A stretch of DNA of 64,000 nucleotides. Source: Diphasiastrum complanatum. Its lineage: Eukaryota > Streptophyta > Lycopodiopsida > Lycopodiales > Lycopodiaceae. Within the stretch, counting starts at the first letter, position 1; each line of letters opens with the position of its first letter. Positions 24,210 to 35,880 of the stretch are shown here, in pieces. The translations under genes were made by a program, and so were the position numbers. The notes beneath the pieces are model-generated. The model ran no database searches. It was not told the origin of the DNA and saw nothing but the letters and a program-made list of their open reading frames with translations. The DNA lies in assembly GCA_029204225.1 (NCBI GenBank), contig CM055109.1, forward strand, positions 1,500,673 to 1,564,672, written 5' to 3'.

Positions 24210-25720
24210 TCACACTTGCTCGATGTGCTCATTATTGCATGTCGTAGCACTCAAGTCAAAAAAACTAGTAATGGCAATGCAAAGGTAATGCAAGATTAGC
24301 ACGAAGTGGAATTCTAGCTCAAGAGTGAGATTGTTGGTAGGTGCCATGTTTATCTGAATATATTGCTTCAAAGCATGGTACTTGACAATAACCATTTTCT
24401 CTAGAGCCGTAACCTCTTCAACTGATTCCAAAACTTGGCACGAAGATTGGTGATTTTCAGCTCATTTTGATAGAGTGCAAACTCATAGTTTTCTCCTAAG
24501 GTCACAACATTGGATTTTGATTTAGTGTATTGTGCCTTATAATGCTCTGCCCTCTTGAATTGATGAGAAGTGCTAGCGAGAGAGGTGATATCCATCTGGG
24601 CATGCATCATTGAGAGTCTCAATCGATTGAAAAAGTGTAGTCAACGAGATGAATAGATGTTGTAGTCTAGCAACCTGCTCACGCAAGTGGATCTGATTGG
24701 CCACAACAGTTTTGGATGGCTTTCTTATTGAGTTTATTTTTTAGCGCATCCAATTGATGTTGGAGGGACAAACAATATGGATGTGCGACGAGTAGCTGCT
24801 CTTGGAGGGTTCGTGCGAAGGTGGCATAGGTGGTGGAGAGCTGGCACTTAGTAGCCATGGAGTCATTGAGCTTTTGGATATGAGCGCGTAGCTTTTTTAT
24901 TTTTGTGTCCTTCTCTTTATTCATTTTTTTGTGATTTTTGTTTTCTTTCTAAAGTTTAAAATTTAGATCCTCAACGTCGTTCATCTGTTGATTCAACTGG
25001 TCAACAGTGTCGGCCTTGGCCTCTAGGGCATCATTTTGATGCATCCAATCATCACACTCTTTGATCTCGAGGATGCATTGGTTTTTCAGTTGGTTAATGG
25101 TTTGACAAACAACGTTGACTTGTTGCTAAGTTGCAAGTGCAGCTTGCATAGCATGGGAAGCATAAACATTCATGGGCTTAGATGGGACAAAAACACTCAG
25201 CTAGAGTGCATGGATGCTACTCAAAAAATTGAAAGGAAGTGTAGATGGAAAGGTAGGAGGTAGCTGGGTGGTGGTAACAGGGGTGGTGGAGGGAGAGGAA
25301 GTGGAACTTGTGGAGGTGAAGATATAAATGATGGAGGTGGAGATAGAGGAGGTGGGGAGAAATAGAGAACAAGTCGTAATAGTGGTCGTTGTGGCCATAG
25401 TATCGCAGGGTGGGGAAAAAGTGTTGAGAATATTGATGGGGGACTGTTAGGAGAGGTGGTGTCTTGGGTGGTGGTAGGCGATTGGAAAAATTGGGTAAGA
25501 GTGGCGGAGTCAATGGAGGTAGTTGGAGAGGAGACAAGTGGGAGAAGAAGGGTGGGAAAAGGGGATGGATGGGGTGTATGTGGGGGTGATAATGTAAGAG
25601 GATGGGAAGTTTGACAGGTTGGAGAGGATTGGGTAGTAGTGGTAGTGCCATGGATCAAGAATTGGGCTTGGGGAGATTAGGTGGGGCTTTGTACACTTGG
25701 TGAGGCAAGGAGGGTGGTAA
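24210..25720 (-). pseudogene. gag-like coiled-coil/proline-rich protein remnant (family copy 1)
   Basis: On the minus strand a Pro/Ser/Thr-rich stretch (25660-25215) is followed by coiled-coil-like frames (24924-24679, with LQHQLDALKNKLNKKA; then 24622-24210). The same arrangement of a Pro/Thr-rich linker and a helical region occurs on the plus strand at 27.1-28.6 kb, and the linker also occurs at 61.7-61.95 kb. I infer one retroelement-associated gag-like family, but no zinc knuckle, protease or polymerase adjoins it. The N-terminal domain of the other copies is missing here. Confidence 0.4.
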
Positions 25721-25929
25721 GGAGGGTCTATCAGACAACATCAATGTTTTTAGATTGGGATTGATCATGGAGTTGGTTCTATTGAAAATGAGGTGCGAAG
25801 TGTCCGATAGTTCGGAGTGTTGCAAAACACTATCGGTCTGTCGGTGGGCGCTTGTGGAAGACTGAGTGAAATTATATTCCCGTCCAAGAAAACTCCAATT
25901 TTTGAGTCAGACTAAGGTTCAGTGATATG

Positions 25930-26160
25930 TCATTTTGGGAACCTTCGCCGAGAACCTTAACCTCATAATGAACCTTCGCCGACCTGCTAGATGATCTTAA
26001 AATGTCAAAATTAGTTTGGCCATGGCCTTAGATCTTGGAAAAATACATTTATGATAGTATCTAGGCGAAGGACCCTCCCAGGCGAAGGTTCATCCTTCGC
26101 CAGCTCTGGAAAATGTTCGCCTGATAGGTTTTGATCCCCAGAAACCTTCGCCGAGATTTT
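25930..26160. promoter_or_regulatory. cluster of CCTTCGCC motifs between divergent gag-like fragments
   Basis: CCTTCGCC or its complement GGCGAAGG occurs about six times, including the hairpin GGCGAAGGTTCATCCTTCGC at about 26092. It lies between the minus-strand remnant (24.2-25.7 kb) and the plus-strand remnant starting at 26.37 kb, where an LTR or promoter would be expected. Its role is inference. Confidence 0.4.
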
Positions 26161-26369
26161 TATAGCCTAATATCATAGTACTGTACATGCCTGCAAATTT
26201 TTGTTCAGAACTGACTAGTATTCAATGTAATAGACCCACCAAATTCACCTATAAGTTGGCTGAATTCGATTGATTCCTCACTTGTGCTAGCGAAGCTCTT
26301 GCCCTTCCAAATTTCCTGAAACTTCTTTCTGATATACATTCACACATCTTACATTTCATTCTGGTCACC

Positions 26370-28940
26370 ATGTCTTCTAATGATACTTCCCAGTCTCCAC
26401 ATTATACTATCCATCGTGATGTCCCATCTGCAACGAACGTCATGATCCTTCCTAGCACAAGCATGGTCACTCAGTGGATGACCCTTGTAGAGCCTCTGCT
26501 CACTGCAATGGGTATTCATGAGAGAGCTTTTTATGGCAGAATCAACATAGATTTCATCACTCCTGCCTTCAGTACATGGAAGGAAGAAAAATCCAAATTT
26601 CATATTACTTTTCAGGGAGCCACACGCAAGGTGTGAGTAATTGAGGCCGCCCTTGTAGCCATAGGTATAGTGTCTAGTACATAGGCCTCAGCAATCACAA
26701 GCAGGCCAAACATGCCATCAAGCCTTACATTGACCTCACCAATGATCTGCATTGGACCAACGACGGATACCTCCTTGAAGCCATCACTGAGCCTGCCTGT
26801 CATACACGTTGTTGCCCAGCTACTGAATAACTTCCTGATGGTTGACAACCTTAGGAAAGACTGCATCACGTCACAGATCCTCTATAGGATAGTTGATTCC
26901 TACACCAAGTTGGCCAAAGCCCGTCTTGAACCATATAATTGGTTCAAGACTGTTTCTGGTGAGCTCAAACGAGCTATTAAGGGCAATACTAAGCAGCAGT
27001 TCGCTGTTGGCTCTTTGGTGTCTCTTCTAGCCACTTCTCACCTATAAAACAAAATCCATGGCTTCCACCTGAATTCTGAGCTTTCGGCCTACGAAGAAGC
27101 ACCGGCCAAGTCGTCTCACCAGGCCTCGAGTCCTCATAGTCGTCGTCGTCCACGCAGCGAGATTGTCATTCCTGACTCGCCTTCCACTTCACGACGTCGC
27201 ACTAGGCATACATCGTCAGCTGCGCTGCCAGCCCCTGCTGCTATTCGCACTGAACTTCCTATTCCCCCTGCCTTTGATGCTTCCCTCGCCTTTGTTTCTA
27301 CACAAGGATAGTTTGTGGCCATTGGGGCTACCATTCCCATCACAACTGCCCAGGCCGCCTCACCCCCGCACATCGAAGCCACTTCACCAAACACGCAATT
27401 TTTCATGGATATGTTTGATGATTCCGACCCCCTTGGGGCCACCAAAATTTTTGAAATGCCTCAGAGCCCTGCGCCCTTTGACCTCCAAGCCCCTAGAAGA
27501 GGATTTGAACAAATGATGAATCTACTGTCGGGGTTGAAGATGGCAGCCAACAACCTCACACTGAAGATAGCCCAGCCGCACTTCGGGTCGACAAAGCTGT
27601 GAAATCACCAAAGTAGTTCGACGCCACCGTGCCTGAGGGTTTTGAGGAATAAGACATTTTTGAAGAAGAAGAAGTACTGGCACCTATTCCACGCCAACCA
27701 AGGACAGTCCCATCAGGTCCTCCTGTTGCTGCCGCCTCCATGACAATCGATTCTGGTGATGCTCTCGGTTTGGTCTCAAGCCTTGCGCAAGTGATCCAGT
27801 CTATGCTGGATAAGAAGAAAGAAATGGAGTAGAGAATTTCAGATATGGGGTCCAAAAACACTCTGATCAGCTAGAAAATTCTCCAACTGGATCGAGAGTC
27901 AAAGATTGCCAAGCAGCATGAAGACAAGTCTGAAGCTAAAAAGAAACTGGCCTAGCAACAGGCTGATCGCCTGGAAGAATACCTCAGCTCCCTGCAAAAC
28001 GCCCTAACAACCGCATAGGATCAGGTGGATAAGCCGTGCAGGATGCAAAACAACAGGTGCAACTATTGAAGGGTCAATTGCAGATGGCGAAACAAGTTTG
28101 CACGTGTCTTCAAGTTGAATTGAATGCGACCACCCTTGAGTGTGATGCGTATCTTCAGACTCAAATACCAGATCATCCGGTCACACCGACGGAGATCGCG
28201 TATTTGTTTAAGAAAGTGGAAACATACAAAGTGGACCTTCAAGGATTCCAAGGCCGCTTTGACAAATTCAAAGGAGCAGCTTCAACCGAGTTGGCAAAGG
28301 CTAAAGAGACCATCATTGCCTATGACAAAGCAGCTGCTCAGGTGTTGGAAGCTGGACCACAAATCTTCGTACCGGCCATGCCGCAATTCTCCCCTACGCA
28401 CCAAGAAGTTGTACCAATGAATACAAGGCTGGATTCGAGCATGGAACAGGGGAGAGCTCCAGAACTAACAAAACCATTTTACTGGCAATGCAAGCGGGTC
28501 CCTCCTCATCAAGGACCACACCTCTATTCAGAAGGCCCATCAACGTTGAGGACCAGATTTAGACTTTCTTAAAACAACATCCGCATGAGTCCTCGCATGG
28601 TGGATGGGTTCTGAAGTTTAAGACCTTCGAGATAGAGGCCGACAAAGAGTTGGACAAAATACCTGCATTGGGAGAGTAGCCAACATGGAGAATTACAGTG
28701 TTTGAGAAAATTCCAGAATCAATCAGGAGTTACGTCGCCAGCCCTCGCCAATTGCGGGTCGATCTTTATTATGCGCCAATGCCAAGAAGAAATAAATGGA
28801 AAGATTTGGGATTGGCTATGGACAAAATCACCATCCATACACCCAATTGGCTAGTCATCCATCAACCCTACAACTGGATAATATCAATGGACTTCCATCG
28901 GGCTTTGCAAGCATACCAGAGAGAGTATGTCCACATATTA
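26370..28940 (+). pseudogene. gag-like protein remnant, longest copy of the unrecognised family (copy 2)
   Basis: ATG at 26370 opens MSSNDTSQSPHYTIHRDVPS; with frameshifts the reading continues through an N-terminal domain (AFYGRINIDFITPAFSTW, then WTNDGYLLEAITEP and LLNNFLMVDNLRKDC, about 26520-27045), a Ser/Pro-rich linker (27060-27480), a helical region (27500-28030) and a coiled coil (28036-28440, TEIAYLFKKVETYKVDLQGF). A last frame at 28698-28940 stops where the duplicated block begins. LLNNFL...LRK...SQI and the following PY(N/D)W segment recur at 61.4-61.6 kb. At least five breaks are needed to join it. I do not recognise the family; capsid-like gag of a non-autonomous retroelement is my best guess. 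Confidence 0.45.
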
Positions 28941-29847
28941 TTTAACATTGATTTCATAGACTTAGAAGTCAAGATAGAGCCTAGTGAGTTTCCAATTGAA
29001 ATCTCATCGGCCAAATGGTCTTCAACAACCAATGCTGATCTGCATTGCAAACATAATGCTCATGAAAATGTCAGTAGAAATTAGGACACTCATAGTATTC
29101 ACAGCAGTATATAATAAGCAAATCAACAGAAAGTTAAAATGAATAAATAACAAAATTAGTGATTATGAATGAATCAAAAAGTTCAAGCAATATTCAATAC
29201 CAAATAAGCTATAACTTACTTGAATGCACAGATTTGTCTTTTTCTATGACATCCTCTAGATAATAGATCAAATATATCCTTGTTTACCAGTCTTTTTTCT
29301 CTTGTTGCTTCGGACCTTTTGGTTGAGCACATCCATATCTTTAACAAGAGACAAATATGAGATATGCATGGATTGAAATGCAGTTTTTATCTCATCATTA
29401 CTAGTTGTATAATGGTGCAAAGAAGATTTCAACCTTTGGATCTCCTTCTTGAGCATCTCATTTTCATCCAAACAAGTTTTCATCTTTGTAGATTTTTCTT
29501 CGCACTCCTTTAATATTTTCCTTGATTCCTCTTCCAAATAAATGTATTCTTTGCATTGAATGTGCATTCCCATAGAGCATCAAATTCTCACAGTAACCCA
29601 AAAGGCCATTTTTACCATGACACATATAGATTATTAACTGACTCACCAAATGAAAATCTGGATGTTGCAATGAACATGGATCAATAGGATACAATGTTCC
29701 TGATGACCATAAATCTACATGCTTTAGCTTTTCCTCCCTGTATCGGACCATATCAGAAGTTGACAATTTGGGTTGCTTTGAATTTCTTATCCTGAGCGAA
29801 GCAAATTCTGTTGACAGATCCACATGAAGATGATAAAGCTTTGTCAT
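28939..29847 (-). pseudogene. unrecognised coiled-coil gene, partial copy 2
   Basis: This is the same gene as at 0.3-1.9 kb. Block one opens MTKLYHLHVDLSTEFASLRI at 29847 and stays open to 29464 in this copy; the coiled-coil part continues in another frame to 29268 (LDENEMLKKEIQRLKSSLH). The donor GTAAGTTA at 29219 is kept. Block two after the intron (SALVVEDHLADEISI) is cut at about 28939. Fewer stops than copy 1 mean this copy better shows the ancestral protein. Confidence 0.5.
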
Positions 29848-30086
29848 CAGTACAGTAGTATAGTAACAAACAACACAATGACAATAACAAAGCTGGAGAT
29901 GGTGCTAACGACTCTGTTGGAGATAGAGATGGTGCTAAACACTTGTTTTTGACCCTGGAGATTGAGATGGTGTAGGCTTTGTTTCAGAAATGTCACCCCT
30001 AAGTGTTACCGACTATTGAGAGGGAATATTTCAGCATTTTGAAAATTATATTTTAACTATGGCTAAGCACCGGTGAAGTTTGATGT
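28939..30086 (+). repeat. direct duplicate, copy 2 (partner 978-2134)
   Basis: It matches 978-2134 in the same orientation. The left border interrupts the frame ending at 28.94 kb. At the right, GAAGTTTGA continues into an LTR-like start (TGTTTGATGTGAC) instead of the copia element found in copy 1. Confidence 0.85.
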
Positions 30087-31880
30087 GACTAAACTAAGGT
30101 GCATTCATTTACATGGAAAGTAGTGCGGGCAGATGCGTAAAGAAGATAGAAAATGATATTATAATTACTTTATAGTTATTTCTCTCTCTCCTACATGGCA
30201 TTTCTTAAAGGGCCCTCTTTGGACCCATATTATCTCTAATGGTTGTCGAAGAAGTCGGGGATTTTGGACACTTCGGATGATGGACGAAGTCACACTTTGG
30301 TTCATGAATGAAGTTGAAGAAGTTGGACACTTCGACTGATGAACAAAGTTGAAGAAGTCGGACATTTCGGCTAATGAACGAAGTTGAAGTAGTCAGAGAC
30401 TTCGATGTGGAGTGACTTGATTGTCCAAGAAGTTGAGGAAGTCATACTGGATTTTTATCCTCTCCATCCCTTATCTCTTCACTAATCTAGATCCATTCAT
30501 TTACTATATGTAATTACATTGAGAAGTAGCGCAACTTGTAGAAATACAAGGAAAGTTGATGACAATATTTCCTTGATTTTCAGACATCAAAGGGTCCGAA
30601 GTGTCTGCAACGATCGTCGAAGGTCATTATTCAACATTGACATCGAAGTCTTCGACGTCGAAGTCATCAACATCTTCTCAAGAGCAAGCTCGACATCCAC
30701 ATCATTGGCATTGAAGTCTCCGACGTTGAAGTCATCGACATATTCTCAAGAGCTAGCCTGACGTCGAAGTTACCAACATCTTCTCAAAAGCTAGCCCGAC
30801 GTCAAAGTCATCGACATCTTCTCAAAAGCAACTCGACATCAAAGTCTTTGACTTCTCAACTAAATCGACTTAGCGACTGATAATAATAACATGGTGTCTT
30901 AATCCCATTTTGAAAAGTACAAACCTTAATTAGAGGTCACTAACAGAGCAAGGCGATTATGGCCCAAAGCGATGACGGTGCCTAAAGGAGGAATCACGAT
31001 TATGACTATCCATTGTCCACTAATCAGACATCACCGACTGCTCTCATGTACATCTGTCATTGTAAAATGATAAGATCCGTAGATCATAACTTAATCAAGT
31101 GTAAGATAGAGTGATAAATAATTCTAGCAAGAGCACAATAATCTTTTCTTCCTCTCTGTTATATCAGAGTATTGTTTCAAGAAGAACACGCCTTGTATCT
31201 GCATTCAGACTTGTACTATTCTACAATTATATAGTTCCTATTCCAGCAATCTGAATCGTCTAGTACTTGGTCCAATGCATTATCATTCATTTTTTATTCA
31301 TTGATTTATGCCATGCAGATAAATTATTCATAGATTAGATATTCATATGACTGATAATTTTGTGTTGTTAATAAGCTCTAGCTCTTGATCTGATAACGCT
31401 TCCGCAAAGCGCATTATTTTTGTGTTCGCCTATGGAACTTTTACTGGTAGACGTTGTGCACGCACCGATAATTCTGACACTGGTCGATTTTCAACAAGTC
31501 CAAGAAGTCAAGCAAGTCGGAGACTTCGAAGACTTGATTGTTGAAGAAGTCGAGGAGGTCGGAGACTTCGGAGATTTGATTGAAGAAGCCGAGGGCTTCA
31601 AAGGCTTCGATGTCAAGTGGCTTGTTTGTTGAAGAAGTCGAGGAAGTCCAAGAAGTCGAGAAAGTCGGAGACTTAATTGAAGAAGTCGAGGACTTCGAAG
31701 ACTTTGATGTTGAGTGACTTGTTTGTTGAAGAAGTCGAGGATGATCAGGCCTTTGATGTTCTTTATGATGCTTTGCCATTCGAATGTAGAATTAGACAAA
31801 AATGGATATCCTTTGATGTAGATTAGCCGAAAAGTCGATGAAGTCGACTTTCAAATAGTTCAACTGATTGGATTCAATTC
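30083..31880 (+). repeat. LTR-like block rich in GAAGTCGA motifs
   Basis: It begins TGTTTGATGTGAC and shares the marker TAATCTAGATCCATTCATTT plus the downstream order of motifs with the LTR at 34.6-35.7 kb. GAAGTCG, TCGAAGTC or the complement recurs dozens of times, mainly at 30240-30400, 30600-30860 and 31490-31760. The end resembling the 35.73-kb LTR terminus is absent, so it is a truncated or solo LTR. The Ser/Thr- and Asp/Leu-rich open frames here are products of the repeats. Confidence 0.55.
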
Positions 31881-32084
31881 TGTGTAAAAATTGCAAGTTG
31901 TCGAGCTGCTTGTAGAAATCCGTGTATTTTGCCAGGCATTATTCTGCACATAGAATGAGAGTAATTTAGCAAAATTAGCAAAATAGAAAACTTTGTGATT
32001 CCTGCAAGAAGAATCTGAAAAATAGAAATTGTGTTTACCAAGGTGACAACTGTGGACTTAATTTCCAATAGCCCCCCTTAAGGT

Positions 32085-33136
32085 CACGGTTGGTGCCTTG
32101 GTATCTTCGTCAGGTTCAGCATGTGACTCATCAAAAAGTACATCCTTGCCTTATGCCAAAGCTCCACTTGAGATAGCTCCGCCCTAGCCAAGTTCACACT
32201 TTCATTTGCAGCATTAGCATCCAACTTGAAAAGCCTACCTTGCTTAATGTTACTAGCTATGCACTTATCATTTTTCAAGATGGAACAAACTCCATTCTTG
32301 AAATGTACATCTAGTCCATTGTCCATTAATTGTCCTACACTAAGCAAGTTTCTTGAATGGTAGGAACATACACAACATTATCTAGATCTATCCTTTTAGA
32401 TGTGCCTAAGCAAAGAAATATAGATCCTATACCATCTATCTTGCATTCTTGATCACTAGCAGTGTATATTGACTTCTTAGAGTCATTACAAGAGAGAAGA
32501 GTAGAAAAATAATGCTTGTTAAAAGACATGTGGGAACTAGCCCCACTATCTATCCACCATGTGTCTTGACTTGAACTTGGTGTAGATGCAACCAATAAGG
32601 ACATGTTCAATGGATGGAAGAGTGTCTTGAATAGCAAATGATTAGACCAAGTTGGTGAACTCATTACCTAGGCCATTCAATATGATTTGTACTAGCTCTT
32701 GATTTTGGATCTTTTCTCCTATAGCACTCAATTCCTTGTTAAGAGATTTGATCCTAAGGACATACTCTTGTCCACTCTCTCCACTTTCTTTCATGTTTTG
32801 AAAGACTTGATTCCTTAGCATGAGGATTCTTGAAGTGTTATTGGATTCATAGATACTCTTTAATGAATCCCAAGCCTCTTTTGATGAGGCACAAGAAGAC
32901 ACCTCCTTCAAGAGGTCAATGCATACATTCAACTTTATGCAATGTAGAGCTAATCTTGCTCTCTTCTTGTATTTGGTTTGTTCTTGGGTAGCTTTAGGCT
33001 CTTTCTCAACTCCTAGAACTATGTCAAAGAGGTCATGTATCACTAGGAGTGATTCCATCCTCACTTTCCAAATGGAATAATTTGTGGAAGTGAGTCTCTC
33101 ACTTGATTCCAACAAATAACCACCCATGGATGACAT
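32085..33136 (-). pseudogene. copia gag-protease with integrase deleted
   Basis: Gag opens MSSMGGYLLESSERLTSTNY at 33136, with the UBN2 stretch SSKEAWDSLKSIYESNNTSR, and reads to 32642. Protease follows with WWIDSGASSHMSFNKHYF. The next frame has LSVGQLMDNGLDVHFKNG and reaches LWHK, where the HHCC region should start. Instead the sequence passes, with a frame change, to KDVLFDESHAEPDEDTK, which in intact copia proteins lies after the integrase core. Roughly the whole integrase is therefore missing in one deletion at about 32150. No CCHC knuckle is seen. Confidence 0.8.
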
Positions 33137-33718
33137 TGTAGAATAAATGCTCTTCTAAAATCACAAACATTTATGAATTTTAAAGATCTATGAAAGGCCT
33201 AAAGCTCACAAGATTGCCTGTAGCCTTGTCTCTATCAAACTAGCACACAAGCTTGAATGATACACAATTAGATCTTGACAAAAATTCCTAGCTTTCACTC
33301 TCACAATTTTTTTTTGCTTTACACTTTTCTTAGATGTTTCACTTCAACTAAGGATCTGAACAAATCAGCCTCTTAGATCTGATCTTTAACTCCAAAATGA
33401 AATGCTTCAATGATCCAAAACTCTATTTGGTCATAGTCATTAGCTAGAATGAATCTAGATCAATACTATGCTTCAAAAAGCACTAAATTTGGACTAGAAT
33501 TGAGATTATAGGACCAAAAAACACAAGGTAACTTGAAATGAAAGCTGTTGTATGGTTTCGCACGTGTGAAAAGTACATACATAGCCTCCAAGTCGATTTG
33601 ATCCAAATAGACACAAGCTATCACTCTAGATGAACTCGCCCTCACTAGTATTGGCCAAAAACAAATTTTGCCAATGATCTTTGCAAGTTTTATGAATCAA
33701 AAGATCACTCTCTTAATC

Positions 33719-33731
33719 GGCTCTGATACCA
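33719..33731 (-). promoter_or_regulatory. primer-binding site, initiator-Met tRNA type
   Basis: The minus strand reads TGGTATCAGAGCC three bases after the LTR end TTTCA. An identical site sits in duplication copy B at 49373-49385. Confidence 0.85.
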
Positions 33732-33734
33732 TGA

Positions 33735-34592
33735 TGAAATTTCAGTTTTAGGAAATTAATGATTGTACTTAACAATTATAGAGAGTTATTGGTTGCTTAA
33801 TCAATGGATCTATCAAGTTCTACACTTTAGATCTTGATCTAGATTCACTACACTTAGATTTAAGCAAGAGCAATGGATCAAATCTTCATAAACAAGTGAG
33901 AGCGGCCTCACACGTGTGGAGTACTGTCCACTGTACGGCCTGCACCTGAAACAACAAGTACATAGATTCTTGATAGCAATCATTCAATAAAATCACAATT
34001 CTATTGACTAGAAATCTCACAAAAGTGTAGAATGCAAAAGTCTCATCCATCTCATTAGCAAAATGATGATCCTTTTATGGATCAAGTACATCCACGAGTT
34101 TGGTACAATCCAATAGGTCTTCACACGTGTGAAGAGTGCCACATCACTCAGATCTATCCATTTGATTCATCCTTGATTCTTATCCAAAGTTGACCTTCTA
34201 GAATATGGCTAAAATCCAAAGAGCTACTCCCCTAGAATATAGGAATATTCTCTACAAAATAGGATCTAAGGAAAATGTTCAACTCTTATCTTCTAGAACT
34301 CTATACACATGTGTGAACATCCACTTGCCATGTTGGAGCATTTACTCATGCACATGCAAGGATAAGCTAACTTCTAGGTGACTAGTCAACTTGACTAAAA
34401 ACTAGTCATATTATGTTCACACTTGACTTGATTGATACAAAATCAAAGTAGATATTTACAAATATGAAAATTACTTTCTTTCACACGTGGGAACAGGCTC
34501 CACACATGTGAAATCAGATCATAAAAATTGTACTCATGATTGATCTTTATTTACAATAAAAAATGACAAGTGAGAAGTGACAATTTTCAACA
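33735..34592 (-). repeat. copia 5' LTR with G-box-like palindromes
   Basis: On the coding strand it starts TGTTGAAAATTGTCACTTC and ends CTGAAATTTCA, the canonical TG...CA, right before the primer-binding site. Length is 858 bp. It contains several CACACGTGTG or CACATGTG palindromes (about 33908, 34120, 34310, 34483, 34504). Confidence 0.85.
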
Positions 34593-34596
34593 TATC

Positions 34597-35732
34597 TCTC
34601 TCTACTAATCTAGATCCATTCATTTTGCTGCTGTAAATATTTTTACAGTCTGCAGAAATACAAGGAAAGTCGATGACAGTCTGCATCGACATGCCCAACA
34701 TCGACTTTTTTTGACAATGGTTTTGAGCCCGGCCTCGACATCGAAGTCTTCGACTTCCACGTCATCGACTTCGTCGACTTCAAAGTCTCCGACTTCGACG
34801 TCTAATGAAAGGGAAGTTACAAAGTCCTTGACTTCCTCAAGATTGAAGTCTCCGACATCTGCTCAAGGGAAGATATGAAGTCATCGACTTCCTCAACATT
34901 GAGTCTCCAACGTCTACTCACGACAAGCTACAAAGTTGTCGAGTTCATCGACATTGAAGTTTTCCAAATGTCAATGTCATCAATTTGGTGGATGACTAGT
35001 ACATTTGTCAGAGTTGGACAAAATCTCCAACTAAATCAGATATTGTCCAAGTGCAACTACCAACAACATGTAGTGCCTTAATCATGTTTGTAAATTACTC
35101 ATTAATCATTCTTTTATTCGGTTAGCCATGTGTATATATACAGCTACTTATCAGTTGCTGCGGTTAGGCTCCATGAACAACCAGAGGCTCCATCTGCTAT
35201 CTGCATGAACATTGTATCAACTCACTTGTTGACCAGTTTGGTCAAGTTGAGCTTTAGAGCATAATTGCTTTTATCTTCCTCTCTATTATCACAGAATATT
35301 GTTTCAGGAGGACCGCGACTCTGCATGCATTCCAGACTGTATATTTTTTTATGACTGAATAACTTATGTTCCAATAATCTAAGTCACATCATCTTGAATG
35401 CTTTCATTAGTTCATGTCTTATTCGTTGTTAGTAGATTAAATCATTCTTGTATGACTAATAGATCTTGTTGATTTATTGCTCCAATGTACTTCACGTGTA
35501 TGCTTCCGTAAAGCTAAATTCTATAATCAAGATAATTTGTGCATGGCTAGGGAATCGACTTAGTCGATCTAGCAACTTTGAAGCTATGATCAATCAAGTA
35601 GGACAGACTTCGAGACTTTGAAGTCGATCTGATTACTAAATTGATAGAATTAGTTTCATGCATTGAGGATTCCCTACTACTGCATTTGCTGCAACAGACA
35701 TTGTCGGTTGATCCACCAGTCGAATCCCAACA
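34597..35732 (+). repeat. copia 5' LTR, 5'-truncated (copy A)
   Basis: It ends CGAATCCCAACA directly before a primer-binding site. Its left part (TAATCTAGATCCATTCATTT onward) matches about 30480 of the related block, which has some 390 bp more on the left, so the LTR start is missing where the opposite-strand copia LTR abuts. It carries a dense set of GAAGTC/TCGACTTC motifs at 34690-34950. Confidence 0.7.
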
Positions 35733-35744
35733 TGGTATCAAAGC
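35733..35744 (+). promoter_or_regulatory. primer-binding site (TGGTATCAAAGC)
   Basis: TGGTATCAAAGC follows the LTR terminus and differs from the initiator-Met consensus by one base. It lies within the part deleted from duplication copy B. Confidence 0.75.
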
Positions 35745-35880
35745 TTTTACTCTGACCTTTGAATGCATTTAGAGCTGACATTATCAAAACGATCATTCTG
35801 ATATAGTGTAGACATTTGCTGTAATTATTTCCATTCATATTGATCTACTATCTACATTACACTCATTCTGAAATTCCAAA

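Larger units (their letters stand above)
32085..34592 (-). mobile_element. Ty1-copia element, 5' half plus internal deletion
   Basis: From right to left: 5' LTR (34592-33735), primer-binding site (33731-33719), leader, gag (33136-32642), protease and GAG-pre-integrase (32664-32150), then an abrupt jump to a post-integrase motif. No RT, RNase H or 3' LTR follows. The leader beyond about 33308 and the LTR also occur in duplication copy B. Confidence 0.85.

Noticed and set aside
30240-31760. Regular GAAGTCG repeats as a CRISPR array
   Set aside because: Repeats are only 7-9 bp with irregular spacing and no cas genes, in a plant LTR context.
31441-31799. Asp/Leu- and Ser/Thr-rich open frames in the GAAGTC blocks as genes
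   Set aside because: Their composition follows directly from the nucleotide repeats and they occur in all frames of the LTR.
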